Source of the DNA: Actinomycetes bacterium
GTDB lineage: Bacteria > Actinomycetota > Acidimicrobiia > Acidimicrobiales > Acidimicrobiaceae
Assembly (NCBI GenBank): GCA_021833085.1
Contig: JAKBGL010000023.1
Coordinates: forward strand, 1-11,604
DNA: 11,604 bases
Reading direction: 5' to 3'
Numbering within the stretch: the first letter of the stretch is position 1; each line of letters begins with the position of its first letter. Under the pieces are notes generated by a model. It saw only the letters and a program-made list of their open reading frames with translations, was not told where the DNA came from and did not search any database. Below are positions 1 through 7,960 of the stretch, piece after piece. Made by a program: the position numbers and the translations under genes.

Positions 1-1532
1 ACATATCGCGTTCCACCGTTCGCAAAAGTAGCATATGCATTTGCGAGTTGTAATGGCGTGATCATGGTCATACCCTGTCCAAATGCCATCTCGATGTTAT
101 CACCGGCATACCAAGTGTCGTAAGGGAACGCCGACGGATATAACTTGTGAAGATACTGCCGCTCGGTTAGAGAGTCGACAATTCCAGAAGCCTCTCCCGG
201 CAACGCGATGCCAGTCGGCTTACCGAAACCATAGGCCGATGCCATATTTTGAATTGGGGTAGGGCCAAACTTGTTTTGATTCATGTAGAAGTTGTAACCC
301 AAGGTATAGAAAAAGACGTCATCAGAGTCCGCGATAGCGGTCACTACATTGATATTTCCCAGAGACTCGTATCCAGAGTTGTGGAAGGTGCACTTACCAA
401 CCGTGCAGTTAGGAACCGTAAAGTATCCCGGGTCGTGAATGATAGTGTAAGGCGTTATGAGGCCATCTTTCAGCGCTGCTGAAGCTGTCGCCAACTTAAA
501 CGTTGATCCTGGCGTGTACTCGCCTTGGATTGCCCGGTTAACAAGCGGTTGATTCGAACTAGCGCTAGTAAGTGCAGCGTAGTTAGCATTGGATATATAG
601 GGAACCCACTCCGACGGGTTGTACGTTGGGTAAGAGGCCATCGCATAGATTGAACCGTTGTTCGGGTTCTCTACAACGATCGAACCCGCTAAACGTGAGG
701 GGTTGATCACAAAAGAGTTTGGAGAGTGAGCAAGGTGATAGATCTGTTGCGCCAAGATCGCCTGTGCCTTTTGTTGAAGAGTAGAATCAATTGTCAACTG
801 CAGATTCCCACCGGGTATCGGTTTGGTCTCCCCTAATACGCCTACCACATTTCCAGTTGCATTGACCTGCAGCTTCTCCACTCCAGAACGTCCCCGTAGG
901 TAGTTTTGATAGGTCGCTTCTACTCCGGCTTCGCCGATCTGATCTCCTGCTTGATATCCTTGCTTAGCCAGCGTTTTTAGCTGTGCTGAGGATACCTGAC
1001 CCACATAACCAAGGACTTGAGCCGCCGTATTGCCCATCGGATAGGTACGCTGGGTCGTAAGTTCTACAGAAACTCCTGGATACTCGCTCTGATGCTCCTG
1101 AAAGTAGATCGCTTGACTTGTAGAGATATCATATTTGATTGGAGTGGGCTGATAGATGTTGTACTGAGAGTTCACAAGCTCAGAGTTGACTTGGGCTGGG
1201 GTCAGGCCCACCAAGGCGGCCACTCGCTTTACTACACTCGGATGCAGATAGGCCTCATGAGAAGATAGCGCCAACGTCTTTACCACTTGGTTTCCTACCA
1301 TCACCTTCTCGTTTCGATCCAAAATCAGGCCCCTAGGTGCTGGAATTGCCACCTTACGTACCTGGTTAGCTACAGCTTCTGCCTTATAAACGGGAGCAGT
1401 CAGAACCTGGAGTGCATATAAACGAGCGAAAAGAGCTACAAAAAGTGCAGCCGCAACAAAACCCATCAACCGAGAACGTAGTTTAAAAGATACCGAGCGT
1501 TTAGAGCCCGAAGACCCTGAAGAGGTATACAT
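1..1532 (-). CDS. mrdA: Penicillin-binding protein 2 (class B transpeptidase), 3' end beyond window
   Basis: Peptidoglycan DD-transpeptidase of the elongation machinery. It cross-links new lateral wall and works with RodA and MreBCD at the cytoplasmic membrane. The 510 visible codons show a basic N-terminus, one membrane anchor (about residues 22-42), a PBP dimerisation domain opening with the APRGLILDRN motif (65-74), and the transpeptidase domain from about residue 280. The catalytic SxxK is STFK (Ser343, Lys346). The second motif is SDD (403-405), comparable to the SAD of E. coli PBP2. A GQG...TPLQLANAY...ANGG block (485-507) precedes the window edge. The third motif (KTG) and the C-terminus lie outside the window, so the gene is truncated only by the edge. 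The ATG start has an AAGGAG site 6 nt upstream, placed inside the last codons of mreD; a GTG one codon earlier is possible. rodA would be expected next, beyond position 1. Confidence 0.94.
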   Translation of the reverse strand, partial: MYTSSGSSGSKRSVSFKLRSRLMGFVAAALFVALFARLYALQVLTAPVYKAEAVANQVRKVAIPAPRGLILDRNEKVMVGNQVVKTLALSSHEAYLHPSVVKRVAALVGLTPAQVNSELVNSQYNIYQPTPIKYDISTSQAIYFQEHQSEYPGVSVELTTQRTYPMGNTAAQVLGYVGQVSSAQLKTLAKQGYQAGDQIGEAGVEATYQNYLRGRSGVEKLQVNATGNVVGVLGETKPIPGGNLQLTIDSTLQQKAQAILAQQIYHLAHSPNSFVINPSRLAGSIVVENPNNGSIYAMASYPTYNPSEWVPYISNANYAALTSASSNQPLVNRAIQGEYTPGSTFKLATASAALKDGLITPYTIIHDPGYFTVPNCTVGKCTFHNSGYESLGNINVVTAIADSDDVFFYTLGYNFYMNQNKFGPTPIQNMASAYGFGKPTGIALPGEASGIVDSLTERQYLHKLYPSAFPYDTWYAGDNIEMAFGQGMTMITPLQLANAYATFANGGTRY

Positions 1533-1534
1533 CA

Positions 1535-2056
1535 CTATCTCCTTGGAACTGAAGTCATATGTCGATCTGATCCGACCATCGAAAATCTCACAAGTAAAAT
1601 CATGACCGGTGCCAAAACGAAGTTTACACCGCCGACGATTAGGAATTCGATTAAGAACTTAGCCCGAAGAGGATCACTCAAACCCATAACGAAAAGACCT
1701 GCAGTTACTAGGATCTGAGCGATAGCTGAGCCAATGCCGATAAGTAGCATATCGAGCCAAGTACTACGCTTACTGCCAAGTCGCTCGCTCTCGCCCAATA
1801 GGTATCCGATGAAACTGTATACCAAAGACGACATCCCAAATGGTGTTACCAAAAACGAGTCCGCCAAAATACCACTTATAAACCCAGCTACTGCGCCGGC
1901 TTCACGACCTCCCACCACCGCTACGGCACAGACGAAAAGCAACAAAAGATCAGGATGAACGTTATCGATGCTCAAAGAACCCACGGTTGTATGTTGGACT
2001 ACCAAAACGCTCAGAACTAAAAGGGGCAGTCGAAGTGCATTTAGTACTCTTCCCAC
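1535..2056 (-). CDS. mreD: Rod shape-determining protein MreD
   Basis: Small polytopic membrane protein of the elongasome that partners MreC and links MreB filaments to the PBP2/RodA synthase. At 173 residues it has the usual family length. Hydrophobic segments lie at about 8-22, 36-52, 55-68, 75-90, 102-122 and 135-158. The third segment carries the family-typical small-residue stretch ending in a conserved acidic residue (GILAD). The C-terminal tail is short and basic. The start is GTG, directly abutting the mreC stop (TAG then GTG, no gap). A G-rich stretch lies just upstream in the mreC end, and no in-frame ATG fits better, so coupling to mreC is likely. Sequence conservation in this family is low, so the call rests on topology plus its fixed place between mreC and mrdA. 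Confidence 0.93.
   Translation of the reverse strand: MGRVLNALRLPLLVLSVLVVQHTTVGSLSIDNVHPDLLLLFVCAVAVVGGREAGAVAGFISGILADSFLVTPFGMSSLVYSFIGYLLGESERLGSKRSTWLDMLLIGIGSAIAQILVTAGLFVMGLSDPLRAKFLIEFLIVGGVNFVLAPVMILLVRFSMVGSDRHMTSVPRR
1539..1544 (-). promoter_or_regulatory. Ribosome binding site of mrdA inside the end of mreD
   Basis: AAGGAG on the minus strand, 6 nt before the mrdA ATG. It overlaps the last sense codons of mreD, whose TAG stop ends 2 nt before the ATG. This fixes the mrdA start and suggests translational coupling of the two genes. Confidence 0.75.
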
Positions 2057-2887
2057 CTAACCCCCTGGCGTCCATAAAAGGACTTTTACATACTGCAACG
2101 ACGCGTAGTTAACCACCGGTTGGACGTCAACATTTTCTTCCAAAGAACCAGGTGGAATAGATGCGTTCGTCACCTTTCCCACGGGTATACCCGCAGGAAA
2201 GATCTCGCCCTGAAGACCAGAAGTCGTCAGCACTTGATTTTTCGTAAAAGTGGTACCAGGGGTCACGTAAAGTAGCTTCATCTGTAGTCCAGGTCCTTGA
2301 CCCTGTGCAAGAGCTGCAGTACCATTAGATGAGATCCGTACACCTACGGAAAAACTCGGGTCGGTGAGCATCAGCACTGTTGCACTATTGGCAGCGACTT
2401 CCACGACGCGACCAGCAAGGCCGGCGCCACCGACAACGGGGTCGCCTAATTTGATCCCCGCCGCCGAGCCTTTATTTATCTCAAAACTTAGCTGTACGTT
2501 TGATGGGGTAAAATTTATCACCTGAGCGTCAACATTTGGAAGAGTCCCGACAAAACTAAGATGGTCAAGAGACAAAACGCTAGACAGTTCGTTCTTTAGC
2601 GCTCCATAGCTGGAAGCGTCACCTTTCAGACTCTGTATCTCCTTTTCAAGTTGGGAGTTCTTTTTTTTTATTGAGGAATACTCAAATGCACCGGTAAAGA
2701 AGTTTGCAACGGGGTCTATGGCTGAGTTTAGAGAGTTACGTAGGGGGGATACAACCTGTCTTACGTCTCCTTTAACAGAAACAAAGCTTAGCGTACCACC
2801 CCCTCGAAAGTTGAGTGTAAGTAAAGTAAGGGAGACAAGCATAGTTAGCAAAACCGTGATGCGAGGTCGCTCAAACAATCTCCCCAA
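2057..2887 (-). CDS. mreC: Rod shape-determining protein MreC
   Basis: Bitopic scaffold that connects cytoplasmic MreB with the extracytoplasmic part of PBP2. Its 276 residues fit the family. There is a short basic N-terminus, one membrane segment (about 9-26), a coiled coil (about 70-108, KKKNSQLEKEIQSLK), then the beta-rich MreC domain with recognisable family blocks: GDPVVGGAGLAGRV around 147-160, a VLMLTDP stretch around 170, and the LTTSGLQGEIFPAGIPVG region around 220-238. The start is TTG, supported by an AGGAG site 8 nt upstream; no ATG lies nearby in frame. It begins 15 nt after mreB and runs directly into mreD. A run of nine A residues on the coding strand encodes the three lysines of the coiled coil (positions 2661-2669), a possible slippage site. 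Confidence 0.96.
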   Translation of the reverse strand: MGRLFERPRITVLLTMLVSLTLLTLNFRGGGTLSFVSVKGDVRQVVSPLRNSLNSAIDPVANFFTGAFEYSSIKKKNSQLEKEIQSLKGDASSYGALKNELSSVLSLDHLSFVGTLPNVDAQVINFTPSNVQLSFEINKGSAAGIKLGDPVVGGAGLAGRVVEVAANSATVLMLTDPSFSVGVRISSNGTAALAQGQGPGLQMKLLYVTPGTTFTKNQVLTTSGLQGEIFPAGIPVGKVTNASIPPGSLEENVDVQPVVNYASLQYVKVLLWTPGG

Positions 2888-2895
2888 TTACAGAG

Positions 2896-2900
2896 CTCCT
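2896..2900 (-). promoter_or_regulatory. Ribosome binding site deciding the TTG start of mreC
   Basis: AGGAG on the minus strand, 8 nt before the TTG at 2887, in the 15-nt gap after the mreB stop. It is the evidence for choosing the rare TTG start. Confidence 0.7.
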
Positions 2901-2902
2901 AA

Positions 2903-3940
2903 CTATCTACGTGAAGATGCTGATATCAGTACCTGTCGGAGAGCTTCGAACTCCTCAAGGCATTGGCCAGAACCGATCGCTACACAGTTAAGGGGATTTT
3001 CGGCTACGACGATTGGCATTGAAGTCTCATCATGGATTCTTTCCACAAGACCGGCTAGCAGTGCGCCACCTCCGGTAAGGACAATGCCCTGTTCCATAAT
3101 GTCAGCGGACAACTCTGGTGGGGTGGCGTCCAAAGTATCTTTGACAGCATCAACTATCGAGTTGATTGGTTCTTCAATCGCACGTCGAATCTCATCAGTT
3201 GAGATCAGTATCGTCTTAGGAAGTCCTGTCACAAGATCGCGTCCGCGAATCTCGGCCTGAAGCTCTTCAGGGAGTTTAAAGGCCGAGCCAAGAGTCATCT
3301 TAATCTCTTCTGCCGTCCTTTCTCCCAATGCGAGGTTGTACTCCTTTTTCACGTAGGCAATAATCGCCTCGTCGAGTTCGTCCCCTCCAATTCGAATAGA
3401 CTTTGAAGTCACGATTCCACCCAATGAGATAACTGCGACCTCAGTGGTTCCTCCGCCTATGTCAACAACCATGTTTCCAGAAGGCTCATGAATTGGAAGA
3501 CCAGCACCTATTGCCGCCGCCATAGGCTCTTCAATAATGTAGGCGGGCTTTCTGGCTCCAGCATATTCGGCCGCCTCTTGAACAGCTCGTTGCTCAACAC
3601 CGGTAATACCACTGGGAACACAGATAATCATCCGCGGCTTGGAGAACCTTGACTGGTGAACTTTCCCAATAAAGTACCGCAACATCTTTTCGCAGATCTC
3701 AAAGTCAGCTATCACTCCGTCTTTTAGGGGCCGTATCGCCTGAATATTGGACGGGGTGCGACCGATCATTCGCTTCGCCTCTGCTCCAACTGCAAGTGGG
3801 CGGCCATCTCGAGTGTCAATTGCGACAACCGACGGCTCATTTAGAACGATACCTTTACCCCTTACATACACCAAAGTGTTAGCTGTACCTAGGTCTACAG
3901 CCATATCCCTACCTAGGAAAGTTCCGAACCCTTTTGCCAT
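2903..3940 (-). CDS. mreB: Rod shape-determining protein MreB (bacterial actin)
   Basis: Actin-like ATPase that forms membrane-associated filaments and steers lateral wall synthesis. Full length at 345 residues. The actin-fold nucleotide motifs are all visible: phosphate-1 DLGTANT (16-22), the connect-1 region [14 protein letters not shown] (137-150), phosphate-2 DIGGGTTE (160-167), and the adenosine motif [11 protein letters not shown] (288-298). A short N-terminal stretch with Phe and Leu (GFGTFLG) could serve as the membrane-contact segment. The ATG has a GGAGG site 6 nt upstream (3947-3951). The gene heads the mreBCD-mrdA block and lies 44 nt after ndk. Mbl or MreBH paralogues share these motifs, but the adjacent mreCD makes MreB the natural name. 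Confidence 0.98.
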   Translation of the reverse strand: MAKGFGTFLGRDMAVDLGTANTLVYVRGKGIVLNEPSVVAIDTRDGRPLAVGAEAKRMIGRTPSNIQAIRPLKDGVIADFEICEKMLRYFIGKVHQSRFSKPRMIICVPSGITGVEQRAVQEAAEYAGARKPAYIIEEPMAAAIGAGLPIHEPSGNMVVDIGGGTTEVAVISLGGIVTSKSIRIGGDELDEAIIAYVKKEYNLALGERTAEEIKMTLGSAFKLPEELQAEIRGRDLVTGLPKTILISTDEIRRAIEEPINSIVDAVKDTLDATPPELSADIMEQGIVLTGGGALLAGLVERIHDETSMPIVVAENPLNCVAIGSGQCLEEFEALRQVLISASSRR

Positions 3941-3984
3941 CTTTAACCTCCATTCGCCTTCAGCCGGACTAGGGCCTAAAGCAG

Positions 3985-4398
3985 CTATACCTCCAAGTTT
4001 GGAAAGAACAGCTTGATTTCACGTTGTGCAGCCATCAAAGAATCTGAACCGTGCACTAAATTTTCACTTACCATAGTAGCCAGATCTCCCCGGATCGTAC
4101 CGGGGTTTGCGTTAGAAGGATCCGTAGACCCCATAATTCCTCTCACGATCTTCACGACTTCGCCCTCTCCGGACACCACAACAAGAACCGAGGGTCCTGA
4201 GGTTATGAATGTTACGAGATCCTCGAAAAATCCCTTTGCCGCATGCTCTACATAGTGTTCTTTAGCTTCATCCTCGGTTATTGTCCTTTGCTCAAGTGCA
4301 AGAAACCTTAGACCTTTGTTTTCGAGACGTCTCAGGATCTCACCTACCAGCCCTCTACGAACCGCGTCTGGCTTACATATAAATAAGGTCTTTTCCAT
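3985..4398 (-). CDS. ndk: Nucleoside diphosphate kinase
   Basis: Cytosolic enzyme that transfers the gamma-phosphate of ATP to (d)NDPs through a phosphohistidine, balancing NTP and dNTP pools. The 137-residue length is typical. It opens with the family start ([13 protein letters not shown], 9-21), has the nucleotide-contact segment NPGTIRGD (98-105), and carries the active-site histidine His116 in NLVHGSDS (113-120). The ATG is the only sensible start, because homologues begin exactly here. However, the preceding sequence is pyrimidine-rich (CTTCTTCC) without a Shine-Dalgarno match, so initiation may be weak or leader-dependent. It sits 51 nt after folC and 44 nt before mreB, the same position as in Streptomyces. 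Confidence 0.98.
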   Translation of the reverse strand: MEKTLFICKPDAVRRGLVGEILRRLENKGLRFLALEQRTITEDEAKEHYVEHAAKGFFEDLVTFITSGPSVLVVVSGEGEVVKIVRGIMGSTDPSNANPGTIRGDLATMVSENLVHGSDSLMAAQREIKLFFPNLEV

Positions 4399-4433
4399 AC
4401 AGTGGAAGAAGGCTAGTCGCTAAAGTACAAAAC

Positions 4434-4443
4434 ACAGGCCTGT
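4434..4443. repeat. 10-bp perfect palindrome in the folC-ndk gap
   Basis: ACAGGCCTGT, a perfect palindrome in the 51-nt spacer between the folC stop and the ndk start. It could be an operator or a weak structural element. No T-run follows it, so it is not a convincing terminator, and it may be chance. Confidence 0.25.
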
Positions 4444-4449
4444 AGGTGC

Positions 4450-5751
4450 TTACCCTTTTAGCAATTCCTTTACTTTTCCGACGAGTTTATGACTGCCCGT
4501 TACCACTAGTAGCTGATCGTTCCGAAGCCTCTCTAAGTGTTCGAACAAACCCTCCTCCACTCGAGAGAGTAGCTCGCTTTTCACACCCAGTAAAGAGGCA
4601 GCCTCGGCTACCGACACTGGATCTACTTGAACATGATCCTGCAGATCCACAGATACTAATAGGTCTATATCGTTAGTTCCCAAGGCTCTGATGAACTCGT
4701 AAGGGTCTCTTTTGTGAGTGAGTGAGATAAGAACAACGTGTCCCTTGAATATAGGCAGCTCTTCTTTTAGGGCGCTTCTAAGTTCACGAGCTGAACTTTC
4801 GTTGTGAGCCACGTCCAAGACGACGAGTTTTTTTGCATCCATAGCAACGACCTCGAAACGACCAGGTAGCTCCAAGGTGCCCAACGACCTGTCTAACACC
4901 TCCTTGGAGATCGGACCCATCTTCAACTCCTCCACAGCCACTATCGCAAGCGCGACGTTTTCCACTTGATGTTTTCCTCTAACCGTTACGAAGAGTTGTT
5001 CGTAGTAACCGTAGCGAGTACGAAGATCAAACATCCACCCACCAACGCCTTGGCGGAGGCTAGAGACTTCAATCTCGGAACCTAAACTCAACGAACATTT
5101 GTGACTTCGCTCCAAAATCACACCCAGATGCTCGCTCGAGATCTTACCCATAACGAGTGTAGATTTTTCTTTGACAATTCCGGACTTCGCTCTCGCGATA
5201 TCGACAGTAGTAGGACCAAGTTCGTCTAGATGGTCTAAACCAATCGACGTTATAACCGCCACCTCAGCGTCCAGGAGATTAGTGGCGTCCCAAGTTCCTC
5301 CCATGCCAACTTCAACCACCGCAACTTCTACTCCTTCAAGTGCAAAGAGAGAGAATGCCGCAGCGGTAAGCGCTTCGAAGTAGCTCAGATCTGTTATCTC
5401 AAAGGCCTTTACAATATCAGAAAGAAAACACAACTCCTCGTTCAGTCGCTCCGCACTAACCTTCACACCGTTTATCCGAATACGTTCTGTAATACTACCA
5501 AGGTCGGGAGAGGTGAGTAGTCCTACGCTTACTCCGGCAACACTTAACAGATGAGCCGCAGATACTGCGACCGTCGTCTTCCCATTTGTTCCAGTAATGT
5601 GAATTGTCTTAAACGCGCTCTGAGGTTCTCCTATGCAGTAGAGAAGCCTAGTAATTGCGTCTAAATCCGGGGTACGGTCTCTTTTGTTCTCAAAGTTATG
5701 AAGAGATCGGAGCCAGTCATAACCCATCCCCTGCAATAGCTCGCTACTCAC
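4450..5751 (-). CDS. folC: Folylpolyglutamate synthase / dihydrofolate synthase
   Basis: Mur-ligase-family enzyme that joins L-glutamate to dihydropteroate and/or adds gamma-glutamates to folates with ATP, retaining folates in the cytosol. Its 433 residues match the family. It has the N-terminal YDWLRSL block (11-17), the P-loop GTNGKTT (54-60, the actinobacterial variant of GTNGKGS), the GLDHLDELGPT segment followed by IARAKSGI, whose Lys corresponds to the carbamylated lysine of the family, and the C-terminal-domain motif DVAHN. The start is taken as GTG at 5751. An ATG at codon 9 (5727) is an alternative that would still retain the conserved YDWL block, and neither has a strong ribosome site. 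It lies 32 nt after clpX. In many actinobacteria valS stands between these two genes; here it is absent. Confidence 0.95.
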   Translation of the reverse strand: MSSELLQGMGYDWLRSLHNFENKRDRTPDLDAITRLLYCIGEPQSAFKTIHITGTNGKTTVAVSAAHLLSVAGVSVGLLTSPDLGSITERIRINGVKVSAERLNEELCFLSDIVKAFEITDLSYFEALTAAAFSLFALEGVEVAVVEVGMGGTWDATNLLDAEVAVITSIGLDHLDELGPTTVDIARAKSGIVKEKSTLVMGKISSEHLGVILERSHKCSLSLGSEIEVSSLRQGVGGWMFDLRTRYGYYEQLFVTVRGKHQVENVALAIVAVEELKMGPISKEVLDRSLGTLELPGRFEVVAMDAKKLVVLDVAHNESSARELRSALKEELPIFKGHVVLISLTHKRDPYEFIRALGTNDIDLLVSVDLQDHVQVDPVSVAEAASLLGVKSELLSRVEEGLFEHLERLRNDQLLVVTGSHKLVGKVKELLKG

Positions 5752-5783
5752 AGAAATGTCTTCACACTTAATCGAGCAAACTA

Positions 5784-7058
5784 CTATGAAGCAACACGTC
5801 GTGAGCGGTCTGGACGATTAGGTTCAGGGATTCGAGAGATCAAAGTGGGAGCAACGTGCTCGAGTACCACCCTACGGTCTATAACGCACCTCCCGACGTC
5901 TTCCCTTGAAGGCAGGTCATACATCACATCCAAGAGTACCTCTTCCACGATTGCACGAAGACCCCGGGCTCCAGTGCCTCTGAGAAGAGCCTGCTCTGCC
6001 ACTGCTTCGATAGCATCGTCTGTGTATTCAAGTTCAATCCCGTCAAGTTCAAAGATCTTTTGAAACTGCTTAATTAGTGCGTTTTTGGGTTCCACAAGGA
6101 TCTTCATAAGGGCAGTCTTATCGAGGTTAGAAATCGCACCCACCACAGGTAATCTGCCTATAAACTCCGGTAAAAGACCAAACTTCAATAGATCTTCGGG
6201 TAACACTCTTTTGAAGACCTGTTCCACCTGATAGCCTTGGTTGAAGGGTTGAGACTTAAATCCTAGCGCCTTTCTACCAACTCGGGACTCGATTATTTCA
6301 TCCAAGCCGACAAATGCGCCTCCGCAGATGAACAAAACATTGGTCGTATCGATCTGGATAAACTCCTGGTGGGGATGTTTACGGCCTCCTTGTGGTGGCA
6401 CCGAGGCAACCGTTCCCTCAAGTATCTTAAGCAACGCTTGTTGGACTCCTTCGCCTGAAACATCCCTAGTGATTGAGGGGTTCTCACTCTTTTTAGCTAT
6501 CTTATCTATCTCATCTATATAGATAATCCCTGTCTCGGCCTTTTTAACATCGAAATCCGCAGCTTGAATCAGCTTAAGAAGAATATTTTCAACGTCCTCG
6601 CCGACATAACCTGCCTCAGTAAGAGCGGTCGCATCAGCGATCGCAAAGGGCACGTTCAACATCCTTGCAAGGGTCTGCGCCAGCAAGGTTTTCCCACAGC
6701 CAGTAGGACCAAGGAGCAAAATGTTCGACTTGCTGAGTTCTACGTCGTGATTCTTGAGTCCACCGTTTTGAACCCTCTTGTAATGGTTGTATACAGCAAC
6801 TGAAAGAATTTTTTTTGCATCGTCTTGACCGACAACGTAGCCGTCTAAGAACTCAAAGATCTCTCTCGGCTTGGGAAGTTTGTCAAACTTCACCTCGCTT
6901 GGCTCAATAGTCTCCTCGTCAATGATGTCGTTACAAAGTTCTATACACTTGTCACAGATATAGACGCCTGGGCCAGCTATAAGTTTCCTTACCTGTTTTT
7001 GCGACATTCCACAAAAACTACACTTGACGACCTCTTGACCCTCACCGAACTTTGCCAT
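5784..7058 (-). CDS. clpX: ATP-dependent Clp protease ATP-binding subunit ClpX
   Basis: AAA+ unfoldase that recognises tagged substrates and feeds them to ClpP. Full length at 424 residues. It has an N-terminal zinc-binding domain with four cysteines (Cys13, Cys16, Cys35, Cys38), Walker A GPTGCGKT (117-124), pore-1 loop GYVG (150-153), Walker B with IYIDEID (179-185), the RKH substrate loop (226-228), a ClpP-docking loop with LGF (265-267) in place of the usual IGF, and sensor-2 GAR (363-365). The C-terminal tail is Arg/Pro-rich. The ATG is fixed by the start of the zinc domain, with AGGGG about 6 nt upstream. Its start codon directly follows the TAG of a 33-codon frame. clpP lies 213 nt upstream and folC 32 nt downstream. 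Confidence 0.99.
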   Translation of the reverse strand: MAKFGEGQEVVKCSFCGMSQKQVRKLIAGPGVYICDKCIELCNDIIDEETIEPSEVKFDKLPKPREIFEFLDGYVVGQDDAKKILSVAVYNHYKRVQNGGLKNHDVELSKSNILLLGPTGCGKTLLAQTLARMLNVPFAIADATALTEAGYVGEDVENILLKLIQAADFDVKKAETGIIYIDEIDKIAKKSENPSITRDVSGEGVQQALLKILEGTVASVPPQGGRKHPHQEFIQIDTTNVLFICGGAFVGLDEIIESRVGRKALGFKSQPFNQGYQVEQVFKRVLPEDLLKFGLLPEFIGRLPVVGAISNLDKTALMKILVEPKNALIKQFQKIFELDGIELEYTDDAIEAVAEQALLRGTGARGLRAIVEEVLLDVMYDLPSREDVGRCVIDRRVVLEHVAPTLISRIPEPNRPDRSRRVAS

Positions 7059-7160
7059 CTAGACCCCTGACTCTTCGTGTACCAAGAACGCAAGAGCGTC
7101 TCGTTGGAAAACATGGGAGGATATCGAATCTTGTATCTTTGACTTCAAATACTCAGACAT
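7059..7160 (-). CDS. Candidate 33-residue leader/small protein abutting clpX
   Basis: Unrecognised. On the minus strand an ATG at 7160 opens 33 codons ending in a TAG that immediately precedes the clpX ATG (GTC TAG ATG). A GGAGG site lies 10 nt upstream (7171-7175), slightly long spacing. The peptide starts MSEYLKSKIQDSISSHVF and ends ALAFLVHEESGV. It has mixed charge, no cysteines, no signal peptide and no membrane segment. The clpX ribosome site lies in its last codons, so ribosomes finishing it could restart at clpX. It could be a true small protein, a regulatory leader peptide, or chance; comparison of related genomes would settle this. Confidence 0.4.
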   Translation of the reverse strand: MSEYLKSKIQDSISSHVFQRDALAFLVHEESGV

Positions 7161-7273
7161 CGACTCAAAACCTCCATAAAGTCGACTATATCGACAATTA
7201 CAAAGATGGAATACTCACTTTAGAAAGAACTCCGTAATAGTTAATGCGCAGACGACTCACTGATCGCAGGAGT
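7161..7273. other. clpP-clpX leader region
   Basis: Spacer between the clpP stop and the small frame before clpX. It holds a small imperfect inverted repeat (GTCGA/TCGAC arms around 7181-7195) that encloses a TATAGT hexamer on the minus strand. No good -35 box is placed for it, so an internal clpX promoter is possible but not shown. A GGAGG at 7171-7175 is the likely ribosome site of the small frame. Confidence 0.3.
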
Positions 7274-7274
7274 C
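7254..7274 (-). other. Small hairpin at the clpP stop codon
   Basis: GACTC/GAGTC and CTG/CAG arms with one bulged base and a 4-nt loop form an 8-bp stem that begins at the clpP stop codon. No T-run follows on the minus strand, so it is more likely an RNA-processing or stability element, or chance, than a terminator. Confidence 0.25.
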
Positions 7275-7900
7275 TAGACCGCTCCACTGCTCAACAAGGC
7301 GTCTTTAGAGGAGATCACCTCATCAATGATCCCATAGTCCACCGCTTCTGCTGCCTCTAAGATAAAATCTCTATCTGTGTCTTTGGCAATGCGGTCTATC
7401 GGTTGTCCAGTATCGTTGGAGAGCATCTCGTTCAACAGATCCCTCATCCTCATTATCTCTTTGGCTTGAATCTCGATATCGGTTGCTTGACCTCCTACTC
7501 CACCATAGGGCTGATGCAAAAGTACCCTTGCATGGGGAAGTGCGAACCGCTTGCCCTTTGTACCTGCTGCGAGGAGAACGGCCGCCGCAGAGGCCGCTTG
7601 CCCAAGGCAAAACGTTGAAACATCCGACTTGATATACTTCAAAGTGTCATAGATAGCGAATAGGCTGGTAATCTCTCCACCTGGCGAGTTTATATAGATA
7701 CTGATATCTTTTTCTGTGTCTTCATACTCTAAAAATATCAGCTGAGCACAGACCAAGTTTGCAACAGTCGAATCGATCGGTGTTCCAATGATTATTATTC
7801 GCTCACGCAACAGACGTGAGTATAGGTCGTAAGCTCGTTCCCCTCTTGAGCTTGATTCAATCACAGTCGGCATATACACGTTGTAACTCTCAGAACTCAT
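7274..7900 (-). CDS. clpP: ATP-dependent Clp protease proteolytic subunit ClpP
   Basis: Serine peptidase that assembles as stacked heptameric rings and degrades proteins delivered by ClpX or ClpC. The 208 residues (from the ATG) are typical. The catalytic triad is visible: Ser104 in GQAASAA, His129 in LLHQPYGG, and Asp178 in DTDRD. The YINSPGG oxyanion-loop block (69-75) and [14 protein letters not shown]-terminal block (19-31) are also present. A short N-terminal stretch ends in the MPTVIE segment near the usual processing region. I chose the ATG at 7900; a GTG lies one codon upstream (7903), and no strong ribosome site separates them. It lies 60 nt after tig. Only one clpP is present here, whereas Streptomyces and mycobacteria carry clpP1-clpP2 in tandem at this place. 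Confidence 0.98.
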   Translation of the reverse strand: MSSESYNVYMPTVIESSSRGERAYDLYSRLLRERIIIIGTPIDSTVANLVCAQLIFLEYEDTEKDISIYINSPGGEITSLFAIYDTLKYIKSDVSTFCLGQAASAAAVLLAAGTKGKRFALPHARVLLHQPYGGVGGQATDIEIQAKEIMRMRDLLNEMLSNDTGQPIDRIAKDTDRDFILEAAEAVDYGIIDEVISSKDALLSSGAV

Positions 7901-7960
7901 CACTTAGCCAGCCCATCCCTTCAATTACATCTCCTACTACTACTTAAGTCTAAGGTACTT

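Noticed and set aside
7161..7273. Possible remnant of a second clpP between clpP and clpX
   Set aside because: None of the translated frames shows ClpP motifs; the spacer is also too short to hold recognisable remains.
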